A DNA stretch of 9,606 nt from CAYYIS01 sp964470965. GTDB lineage: Bacteria; JAAXHH01; JABIQT01. Shown piece by piece: positions 1-5,330 of the stretch. A program made the position numbers and the translations under genes. Below the pieces are notes generated by a model. That model had not been told where the DNA came from. It saw only the letters and a program-made list of their open reading frames with translations, and searched no databases. Each line of letters begins with the position of its first letter. The stretch's first letter is position 1. Where the stretch lies: positions 1 to 9,606 of the forward strand of contig CAYYIS010000091.1 in NCBI GenBank assembly GCA_964470965.1, given 5' to 3'.

Positions 1-2
1 CA

Positions 3-326
3 GGAATTTCAGGCAGTAAACATCCTCTATTAAGGGATAAAGCCCTCGTAGTTCTTAATGATGGCGACTTCCGACGGGTTGATGCTGATGCCATAAGGAA
101 ACTCCGAGTTGGTTCAAAGGGCATGGAAACCGGTAAAATAGGTAAATTCGGTCTTGGCATGAAGAGTGTCTTTCATATCTGTGAGGCTTTGTTTTTTATG
201 GCATCGGACAATCAGCCTGCGGCCGAAGAATCTCCCTTCTGCCGGTTGTTGAATCCGTGGAACGGCACTGACCTGCCCGTTACAGAAACAGAAGAAATTC
301 CGCCTGAATTCTGTTTACGCTATTGA
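3..326 (+). pseudogene. HSP90-like (GHKL) ATPase fragment, 5' cut by window edge and 3' truncated
   Basis: The frame is open from the first complete codon and ends at TGA 324-326, leaving 107 residues. It contains an acidic-glycine motif (VLNDGDF, like the D-x-G box of GHKL ATPases) followed by a glycine-rich lid motif (GKIGKFGLGMKSVFH), the pair that binds ATP-Mg in the HSP90/histidine-kinase/MutL fold. The N-box asparagine region would lie left of the window. After NPWNGTD the sequence no longer looks like the family and stops. Bacterial proteins of this type that I know carry a large C-terminal part, so I read this as a truncated remnant. A short authentic protein cannot be excluded because the beginning is missing. 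It is more AT-rich than the genes downstream. The motif assignment is firm; function and partner are unknown. Confidence 0.7.
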
Positions 327-351
327 CAAGTACCAAACAATTGATTAGTAT
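323..351 (+). promoter_or_regulatory. Predicted sigma-70-type promoter for the 201-residue gene
   Basis: A perfect -35 TTGACA (323-328) is followed after 17 bases by TAGTAT (346-351), which matches 4 of 6 bases of the -10 consensus. It overlaps the stop codon of the truncated ATPase and lies about 65 bases before the ATG at 418. A TATTAT at 349-354 is a closer -10 match, but its 20-base spacing is poor. Predicted from sequence only. Confidence 0.5.
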
Positions 352-417
352 TATGGCAGGACGTACTTTTGTAAATGCCGAATTCCACCCGCCACACAGA
401 TACATGGGAGGCCTGCC

Positions 418-1023
418 ATGCCCAATGAAACCAAGGTACCCCTGGTCGTCCGACACGCATCGGTCCAGGCGCTGGAAGACGGGAGAAACACCGTCATCAG
501 GGCCGAAACCGTGATCGGTGCCGACGGGCGGGTCCGTCACGTAGAACTTCAGTTCCTTCAGGCCTCGCAGACCCGGGGGGAAGAACCGCACCGCACCCAC
601 CGGCCCATGGCCGAGATACGTCTTGAATTCCTGTCCCTGGAAGCCTTGAAGGAACAGACGGCCCGGCTGCTCGGGCTGCGGCCGGCGTCGACCGGATCGA
701 ACGGGAACGGGCGTGCCGACGGCCATATAATCGAACTGAGAGGGCAGGGCGTCCTCGTCTATCTGGATAGCCGGGGACAGGAAGGCAATGACGAGCCCGC
801 CAGGTGGACCCTGCGGATGATCAACAAGCATGATCCGGCGGTCAACCTGGCTGTCGGGGCTTACGGCGAGGTGGTTGAAGAGGTGTGTGAGGCGCTGGCA
901 CGCGTAATCACCGCGGTCGAGGCGGAATGCGAAAAGGTGCGGCATACGGCAGACCTGGAGGCCGCTTACCCTGCCCACCGGCTGCTGGACGCGCAGCACT
1001 TCGACTATTACCTGCACAATTGA
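418..1023 (+). CDS. Hypothetical protein, 201 residues, unrecognised family
   Basis: I do not recognise this protein. The ATG at 418 has a good ribosome site, GGGAGG at 406-411, six bases upstream. It is a soluble protein with no signal peptide or membrane segment. The first ~60 residues look beta-rich and include alternating hydrophobic strands (RHVELQFLQ). An acidic/basic helical stretch follows (about 65-87), then a Gly/Asn/Arg-rich linker (about 91-101), a second strand-rich block (HIIELRGQGVLVYLD), and a C-terminal helix with an aromatic tail (HFDYYLHN). Codon usage and GC content match the downstream cassette, unlike the AT-rich ATPase remnant before it. It lies 97 bases before the HIRAN gene on the same strand and could be co-transcribed with it. 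It has no counterpart before the second cassette copy, so it was not part of the duplicated block or has been lost there. Confidence 0.75.
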   Translation: MPNETKVPLVVRHASVQALEDGRNTVIRAETVIGADGRVRHVELQFLQASQTRGEEPHRTHRPMAEIRLEFLSLEALKEQTARLLGLRPASTGSNGNGRADGHIIELRGQGVLVYLDSRGQEGNDEPARWTLRMINKHDPAVNLAVGAYGEVVEEVCEALARVITAVEAECEKVRHTADLEAAYPAHRLLDAQHFDYYLHN

Positions 1024-1039
1024 TGTAAGGGTTTAACCC

Positions 1040-1081
1040 CCGGCTTTTCCGCCGGACAGTCCTGTTAGCGCGGAAGTCCGG
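1040..1081 (+). promoter_or_regulatory. Two overlapping, mutually exclusive hairpins in the gap before the HIRAN gene
   Basis: CCGGC (1040-1044) can pair with GCCGG (1051-1055). Alternatively, CCGGAC (1052-1057) can pair with GTCCGG (1076-1081), which is followed by TTTCTG. The two stems share the CCGG at 1052-1055, so only one can form at a time. This geometry resembles attenuation, but the T tract is short and no leader peptide or ligand site is evident. Confidence 0.2.
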
Positions 1082-1120
1082 TTTCTGCTGCATTCGGCTT
1101 TCCACACACAAGGAGCAATC

Positions 1121-2617
1121 ATGAACAATACGCCAACCCCGCCGGAAAAGTGCCTGGGCGACGTGGCGACGGTCGTCGCGGGCGGGCAGTACTGCGACGC
1201 AGAAGCGAAACCGGGCGAGAATCTCACGATGGAAAGAGAACCCGGAAACGCCCACGACCCCCTGGCCGTACGTCTCGAAAACGGGAAATTTGAAAAAATC
1301 GGGTACCTGCCGCGGCGGATCGTCTCCTGGCTGGCGCCTCTCATGGACGACGGGCGGGTCATGGCGGACGCGGTGGCGGAAGATCCGGATGCCTTCAGTC
1401 ATGACCTTCCCCCGGTCCGCCTGACGCTTTTTCTCGGTTCCAGGGGGACGGGGATTCTCGACATGCCCGTGGATCCGGTAGACGGGCCGGAGGCCGCGCA
1501 CAGAACGGTGCTGGAGTCTTACCTCGCGGTGGAGGCGTGGACCCGGCAGGACGTGATCGCCGCCGCCGGAAAAAACCTGGAAGCCCTGTTCAAGGGAGAC
1601 CTCCTGCCCGAAACCAGGATGCTGATACACCTGTTTCCCCACCGGGCCGGGGAAGCGGCCGTGAAGAGTGCCAAACGGTCGCTGGAGACGGCGCGGGGTT
1701 TCGTTTCGTCCCTTGAAATAAGGGAAGCCGTGGTCTGCGGCGACCTGTCCGTGTTTCCCGTGTTCTGTCCGGGTGACGCCGTGTCATCCTACGACCTGCT
1801 CAAGGCGGCCCTGGAGGACGGAAACGCCGAGGTCAGTGAAATGTCCGAGTCCGGCGTGGTCTCCGAGCTCAAAGTGGTCAACAGGGGCCGGAGCCGCCTG
1901 CTGATTCCGGAGGGCGAGATACTCACCGGAGCCAAGCAGGACCGGGTGGTGAACGTGACCGTCCTGGTGGCCGCCTCCGCCGCCTTCACCCTGCCCGTCA
2001 GCTGCGTGGAGCAGGGGCGATGGTCGCGCGCAACGAGAAAATTCCGGGCTTCGCACTACGCCCCCCCCAGCCTCCGCGCCACCAGGAACCGGAGTGTTCG
2101 GGAGGACCGCATGGCAGGCGGGAGGGGACGCAGCGACCAGGGCAGGGTCTGGGCTGACATCCGGGAAACCATGGACACCATGAACCTGGACTCTGACACG
2201 GATTCCCTTCCGGAGACCTACGAAAAGGCGGAATCCCGGCTGGAGCGCTACAGGAAAGAGGTGGTCATGCCGGCCGGATGCCGGGGCGCGATCCTGGCGG
2301 TCAACAACGAGATCTGCGGCATGGACTATTACGACGACCCGGACGCTTTCGCCCGGATGTGGCCCGACATCTCCCAGTCGTATTTCTTCGAAGCCGTCCG
2401 GCTCAAGTCGGACGGCACCGCGGCCACCCGGGATCAGGCGGCGGAATACCTCGGCAGTGTGGGAGCTTCACTGGACATCCCGCCGGACACCCTGGGGGAA
2501 GGAGTGGAAATGCTCGTGCAGCAGGACAGTCTGACCGGCTCCGCCATATTGAGTGACGGCCGCCTGTGCCACCTGACCGCGTCTACCCTACCCGGGGAGG
2601 CAGGGACAAATGAATAA
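1121..2617 (+). CDS. HIRAN domain - ARPP-1-type domain fusion protein
   Basis: This is a 498-residue cytoplasmic protein. Residues ~15-80 form a HIRAN domain (VAGGQY, then EPGNAHDPLAV, then KIGYLPR); in HLTF-type proteins HIRAN binds DNA 3' ends, and bacterial copies are thought to sense damaged or stalled DNA. After a less conserved linker, residues ~200-498 match my recollection of the ARPP-1 domain (named for association with ADP-ribosylglycohydrolases and rhodanese/phosphatase-superfamily proteins). The matching segments are VFPVF, GVVSELKVVN, EGEILTGAKQDRVVN, CVEQGRW, DQGRVW and a C-terminal GSAILSDGRLCHL. The ARPP-1 activity is unknown to me. The ATG has AAGGAG (1110-1115) five bases upstream. 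The gene overlaps the glycohydrolase gene by 8 bases, so the two are probably translated together. The HIRAN part is repeated at 4358-4563. The HIRAN call is strong; the ARPP-1 call is by pattern memory. Confidence 0.87.
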   Translation: MNNTPTPPEKCLGDVATVVAGGQYCDAEAKPGENLTMEREPGNAHDPLAVRLENGKFEKIGYLPRRIVSWLAPLMDDGRVMADAVAEDPDAFSHDLPPVRLTLFLGSRGTGILDMPVDPVDGPEAAHRTVLESYLAVEAWTRQDVIAAAGKNLEALFKGDLLPETRMLIHLFPHRAGEAAVKSAKRSLETARGFVSSLEIREAVVCGDLSVFPVFCPGDAVSSYDLLKAALEDGNAEVSEMSESGVVSELKVVNRGRSRLLIPEGEILTGAKQDRVVNVTVLVAASAAFTLPVSCVEQGRWSRATRKFRASHYAPPSLRATRNRSVREDRMAGGRGRSDQGRVWADIRETMDTMNLDSDTDSLPETYEKAESRLERYRKEVVMPAGCRGAILAVNNEICGMDYYDDPDAFARMWPDISQSYFFEAVRLKSDGTAATRDQAAEYLGSVGASLDIPPDTLGEGVEMLVQQDSLTGSAILSDGRLCHLTASTLPGEAGTNE

Positions 2618-3524
2618 CACGATCACGTTGCAGGACCGGGCCCGGGGCTGCCTGCTCGGGCTGGCCGCGGGTGACGCCGTCGGCACGACGGTGGAGTTTC
2701 AACCGCCGGGAACGTTCGAGCCGGTGGCCGACATGACCGGCGGCGGGGTCTTCCGGCTCGAAGCCGGACAGTGGACGGACGACACGTCCATGGCCCTCTG
2801 CCTCGGGTACAGCCTCGTTGAAAAAGGAGGATTCGACGCCCGCGACCAGATGGGCCGGTACCTGAGCTGGTACCGGGAAGGGCACATGAGCGTCACCGGC
2901 AGCTGTTTCGACATCGGCATGACCTGCCGCGGGGCCATCGAACGGTTTGAAAGCGGAGGCGACCCGTTCTCCGGCGACCCCTCGTCGGGTGCCGCCGGCA
3001 ACGGTTCGATTATGCGGCTCGCCCCCGTGGTGCTGTATTACGCCGAATCGCCCGACCTCCTGAAATACTGCGCCCTGAGTTCAAAGACCACGCATGCCAC
3101 GGAGGAAGCGGTCAGCGCCTGCGAGGTGCTGGGAATTGTGATCCGGGCGGCGCTGCAGGGCAAGGACAAAGTCACGGTCCTGGAAGCGGCCGCCGGACTC
3201 TCCGATCTTCCGGTCCCCCTGAGACTTATAGCGGACGGGCGTTATATGGAAAAGAATCCGGGGGAGATAGAAGGCCAGGGATACGTAGTACAGTCCCTGG
3301 AGGCCGCCCTGTGGTGTTTCTGGAAGACAAAAACTTTTGAAGAGGCCATCCTGGCGGCGGCGAATTTAGGACACGACGCGGACACGACGGCCGCGGTGTG
3401 CGGGCAGGTGGCCGGGGCCCACTACGGCGTCGGGGGCATTCCGGAGAAATGGCTGGCCCGCCTGGCCTGGCGGGAAAGGATAGCAGAACTCGCGGACCGA
3501 TGCCTGAAGGGAGGCGGCAGGTGA
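2610..3524 (+). CDS. ADP-ribosylglycohydrolase (DraG/ARH family)
   Basis: This 304-residue protein has the usual size and the full set of binuclear-metal motifs of the family. They are GLAAGDAVG with the acidic Glu29, WTDDTSM (Thr56, Asp57, Asp58), AGNGSIMR (129-136), THA (161-163) and LGHDADTTAAVCGQVAGAHYG, whose Asp256, Asp258 and Thr259 should bind metal. Family members hydrolyse ADP-ribose linked to arginine, serine, O-acetyl or nucleic-acid acceptors in the cytoplasm. Substrate cannot be read here, but the neighbours argue against the nitrogenase-reductase role: no nif or draT gene is present, and it sits between an ARPP-1 protein and a phosphatase. The ATG at 2610 lies inside the preceding gene's end, with GGGGAGG (2594-2600) upstream. 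Its stop overlaps the phosphatase start in GTGA. Its last ~24 codons recur at 4564-4638. Confidence 0.95.
   Translation: MNNTITLQDRARGCLLGLAAGDAVGTTVEFQPPGTFEPVADMTGGGVFRLEAGQWTDDTSMALCLGYSLVEKGGFDARDQMGRYLSWYREGHMSVTGSCFDIGMTCRGAIERFESGGDPFSGDPSSGAAGNGSIMRLAPVVLYYAESPDLLKYCALSSKTTHATEEAVSACEVLGIVIRAALQGKDKVTVLEAAAGLSDLPVPLRLIADGRYMEKNPGEIEGQGYVVQSLEAALWCFWKTKTFEEAILAAANLGHDADTTAAVCGQVAGAHYGVGGIPEKWLARLAWRERIAELADRCLKGGGR
3508..3514 (+). promoter_or_regulatory. Ribosome binding site fixing the GTG start of phosphatase 1
   Basis: AGGGAGG lies six bases before GTG 3521, whose last two bases begin the TGA stop of the glycohydrolase (GTGA overlap). An in-frame ATG at 3500 has no such site, which favours the GTG start. 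Confidence 0.7.
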
Positions 3525-4057
3525 ATACACCATTCGACCGGTCATACTGGGTGGAGGACGGACGGCTCCTGGCCGGGTTCTATCCCGGCGGAACGTCAAC
3601 GGCACAGACAAGTGAAAAACTCGGGCAGCTGCTGGATGCAGGGATCCGTTCCTTCATCAATCTGACCGAAGAAGGGGAGTCGGGCACCGTCGCCGGTCTG
3701 CTCAGGTCCTACCAGGCGGCACTCCGCGATCTCGCCGAAGAGAGGGATCTCGATGTGGCCTACACCCGCATACCGGTCAGGGACCTCGATGTTCCCACCT
3801 TTAAAACCATGGACCTGATCCTGGGCGTGATCGACTGCTCCATATCGAACGGCCAGCCTGTCTACGTTCACTGCCTCGGCGGCATCGGGCGCACCGGCAC
3901 GGTGGTGGGCTGTCACCTGAAACGAAAACACGGTCTGTCCGGCGGGGAGGTACTGCGCAGGATAGAGGCGCTCAGAACCCGGGACGCGCACGCGCACAGG
4001 CCGTCGCCGGAGCGGCCCTGCCAGGTGGAGATGCTGATGAACTACGGCCGGCAGTAG
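3521..4057 (+). CDS. Dual-specificity-type protein phosphatase family protein (copy 1)
   Basis: This is a 178-residue cytoplasmic enzyme of the cysteine-dependent phosphatase (PTP/DSP, rhodanese-related) superfamily. The P-loop VHCLGGIGRTG supplies nucleophile Cys118 and Arg124 (C-x5-R). IPVRDLDVPT upstream carries the likely general acid, Asp88. The N-terminus (SYWV..GRLLAGFYPGG, then LLDAGIRSFINLTEE) is the standard entry of small bacterial DSPs. The reaction is phosphoester hydrolysis through a phosphocysteine. Because the gene is coupled by a GTGA overlap to an ADP-ribosylglycohydrolase, a small phosphorylated ADP-ribose derivative is as plausible a substrate as a phosphoprotein; this is inference. 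The GTG start is chosen for its AGGGAGG site and exact junction; ATG at 3500 is the alternative. A close paralogue lies at 4635-5240. Confidence 0.93.
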   Translation: MNTPFDRSYWVEDGRLLAGFYPGGTSTAQTSEKLGQLLDAGIRSFINLTEEGESGTVAGLLRSYQAALRDLAEERDLDVAYTRIPVRDLDVPTFKTMDLILGVIDCSISNGQPVYVHCLGGIGRTGTVVGCHLKRKHGLSGGEVLRRIEALRTRDAHAHRPSPERPCQVEMLMNYGRQ

Positions 4058-4234
4058 GGTACGGCTCGGAGGCAGTCTGTGGAGAGCGTCCATGATCAAT
4101 CTGATTCTTATCGCAGTTTAACATATTAGAACGTCTTACCATCCCCATTAAACAATCATCACCGCCATCAAAATAATCTCTGACCATTTCCATGTTGCCT
4201 TTAGAGGTGGTCGATAAAGTCCCTACCAGCCAAA

Positions 4235-4252
4235 TTTGAACCCCCGTTCAAA
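4235..4252. repeat. Perfect 7-bp inverted repeat (stem-loop)
   Basis: TTTGAAC (4235-4241) and GTTCAAA (4246-4252) are perfectly complementary around a CCCC loop. GCC (4229-4231) and GGC (4257-4259) can pair further out across A/T-rich bulges. No T tract follows, so it is not a clear intrinsic terminator. It may be a remnant of a small mobile-element end or a structured RNA. Confidence 0.45.
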
Positions 4253-4306
4253 ATTAGGCAATCCTAGAAAATTATAAAAAAATTACTCCTGTGTTACCAC
4301 AAACTA

Positions 4307-4335
4307 TTGACAAAGTCCAAGTACTCTGGAATTAT
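4307..4335 (+). promoter_or_regulatory. Predicted sigma-70-type promoter for the second cassette copy
   Basis: A perfect -35 TTGACA (4307-4312), an ideal 17-base spacer and AATTAT (4330-4335), 4 of 6 matches to the -10 consensus, lie in AT-rich DNA. The site is about 20 bases before the ribosome site AAGGGAG (4346-4352) of the broken HIRAN copy. It would give phosphatase 2 its own transcript. The surrounding CTATTGACAA is also found at the promoter of the 201-residue gene. Confidence 0.55.
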
Positions 4336-4357
4336 TCTTTAGCTCAAGGGAGCTTTC

Positions 4358-4638
4358 ATGAATAATTCGTCAACACGGGAAAAAAAAGTTTAGGGTATTT
4401 GGCAAAGGTCGTCGCCGGCGGGCAGTACTCTGATGTAGACGCAAAACCGGGCGAGAAACTCAAGCTGGAGGGAGAGTCCCGTAACAACCGCGACGCCAAT
4501 GCTACCCGCTTTGAAAACGAGAGATTTGAAAAGATCGGATGTCTGCCGCAAAGGAGGGTCTCCTCGCTGACGCTCCCGGCCTGGCGGAACGAGATAGAAG
4601 AGCTTGCGGACCGATGTCTGCAGAGAGGCAGCAGGTGA
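4358..4638 (+). pseudogene. Decayed duplicate: HIRAN N-terminus fused to glycohydrolase C-terminus
   Basis: The ATG at 4358, with AAGGGAG five bases before it, matches the start of the HIRAN-ARPP-1 gene (MNN...). One base is missing in a run of eight A (4380-4387), and a TAG follows at 4391-4393. In the shifted frame the HIRAN copy resumes (KVVAGGQY, then AKPGEKLKLEGES, then FEKIGCLPQ) up to about 4563. It then switches directly into the last codons of the glycohydrolase (PAWRNEIEELADRCLQRG), ending at TGA 4636-4638. Everything equivalent to ~1328-3450 of copy 1 is gone, including both catalytic domains. A TTG at 4399 could start a 79-residue product, but I see no strong ribosome site. The HIRAN consensus is also eroded (EPGNAHDP became ESRNNRDA). 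This is a relic that still delivers ribosomes to the GTGA junction with phosphatase 2 if the frame is restored. Confidence 0.85.
4622..4628 (+). promoter_or_regulatory. Ribosome binding site at the GTG start of phosphatase 2
   Basis: AGAGAGG lies six bases before GTG 4635, at the same place as AGGGAGG in copy 1 but one base weaker. In-frame ATGs at 4539 and 4614 lie within the relic fusion and have no counterpart of this site. Confidence 0.5.
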
Positions 4639-5240
4639 ACACACCATTTAACCGGTCATACTGGGTAGAGAGCGGCAGGCTGCTGGCCGGATTCTATCCC
4701 GGCGGAACGTCAGCGGCGGAGACAACGGCAAAACTCGATCAACTTCTGGATGCGGGGATTCGTACTTTCATCAATCTGACAGAAGAAGAGGAGATGGGGA
4801 CGAACGTCGGACCCCTTGGGGCCTTCCAGTTGGAGTTCAATCTCTCCGAAGAAGGGGAGACGGGCACGAACGTCGGAACGCTCAGGCCCTATCAGTTGGA
4901 GCTGCATGCCCTCGCCGAAAAAAGGAATATCGATATCGCATACACCCGCATTCCGATCAGGGATCTCGAAGTTCCGTCCTTCAAAACCATGGATTTGATC
5001 CTGGGTGTAATTGGGTTTTCCATATCGAACAGTCAGCCCGTCTACGTCCACTGCCTCGGCGGGATCGGGCGCACCGGCACTGTGGTGGGCTGCTACCTGA
5101 AACGAAAACACGGTCTGTCCGGTGAAGAGGTGATGCGTAAGATGGAGGAGCTCAGGGCTGAAGACGTGCTTGCGCAAAGGCCTTCACCGGAACGTAGCTG
5201 CCAGGTGGAGATGCTGATGAAATACGGCTACCGTCGTTAG
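4635..5240 (+). CDS. Dual-specificity-type protein phosphatase family protein (copy 2, with internal repeat)
   Basis: A 201-residue paralogue of the 3521-4057 product, nearly identical around the active site. VHCLGGIGRTG carries Cys140 and Arg146, IPIRDLEVPS carries the probable general acid Asp110, and the N-terminus SYWV..GRLLAGFYPGG is kept. Most of the extra length is a 22-residue tandem duplication after the FINLTEE strand (positions ~46-89), so the loop/helix before the LHALAE helix is longer than in copy 1. All catalytic positions are intact, so the gene looks functional although its upstream partners have decayed. The GTG start overlaps the relic fusion stop as GTGA, exactly as in copy 1. 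A promoter at 4307-4335 probably drives it. The substrate is unknown; I infer it relates to that of copy 1. Confidence 0.92.
   Translation: MNTPFNRSYWVESGRLLAGFYPGGTSAAETTAKLDQLLDAGIRTFINLTEEEEMGTNVGPLGAFQLEFNLSEEGETGTNVGTLRPYQLELHALAEKRNIDIAYTRIPIRDLEVPSFKTMDLILGVIGFSISNSQPVYVHCLGGIGRTGTVVGCYLKRKHGLSGEEVMRKMEELRAEDVLAQRPSPERSCQVEMLMKYGYRR
4770..4901 (+). repeat. 66-bp tandem direct repeat inside phosphatase 2
   Basis: Unit 1 (4770-4835) encodes INLTEEEEMGTNVG..., ending in FQLE. Unit 2 (4836-4901) encodes FNLSEEGETGTNVG..., ending in YQLE. The units are in frame (22 codons each), diverged but clearly homologous, and copy 1 of the phosphatase has only one unit. Confidence 0.85.
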
Positions 5241-5263
5241 AATCAGGACCGGGATTCAGGATG

Positions 5264-5281
5264 CTTCCGCAGTAACGGAAG
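5264..5281. terminator. Short hairpin between convergent genes, possible weak terminator
   Basis: CTTCCG (5264-5269) and CGGAAG (5276-5281) form a perfect 6-bp stem with loop CAGTAA, 23 bases after the phosphatase 2 stop. A second small stem, GTATT/AATAC, lies at 5311-5323. Neither is followed by a T tract in either direction, so an intrinsic-terminator role is doubtful. Confidence 0.3.
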
Positions 5282-5330
5282 TGGTTCGCGGAGAGTACCT
5301 CGAACGCTATGTATTGGGAATACCTTTGGC

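Larger units (their letters stand above)
4058..4357 (+). other. AT-rich spacer between cassette copies, with remnant-like sequence
   Basis: About 300 bases without a confident gene, distinctly richer in A+T than both flanks. On the minus strand an ATG at 4191-4193, preceded by AAAGG, opens a frame whose first ~37 residues (starting MEMVRDYFDGG) have protein-like composition before running antisense into phosphatase 1. A second minus-strand frame near 4206-4257 ends in GRDFIDHL and a stop. Neither is recognised, and both may be debris of a lost gene or element. The hairpin at 4235-4252 and the promoter at 4307-4335 lie here. The first ~40 bases after the phosphatase 1 stop resemble the stretch after phosphatase 2 (both contain GGAGAG), suggesting the duplicated block extends slightly past the stop codon. 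Confidence 0.4.

Noticed and set aside
280..1017. Long minus-strand open frame opposite the 201-residue gene
   Set aside because: High-GC antisense shadow with low-complexity Arg/Pro/Gly composition. The plus-strand frame has a promoter, a ribosome site and better protein character.
3398..3520. Upstream ATG start for phosphatase 1
   Set aside because: It would overlap 127 bases of the glycohydrolase and add an Arg/Gly-rich shadow segment. The GTG at 3521 has an AGGGAGG site and an exact GTGA junction.
4539..4634. Upstream ATG starts (4539, 4614) for phosphatase 2
   Set aside because: They lie inside the relic HIRAN-glycohydrolase fusion in a shadow frame. Homology to phosphatase 1 begins at the GTG at 4635.
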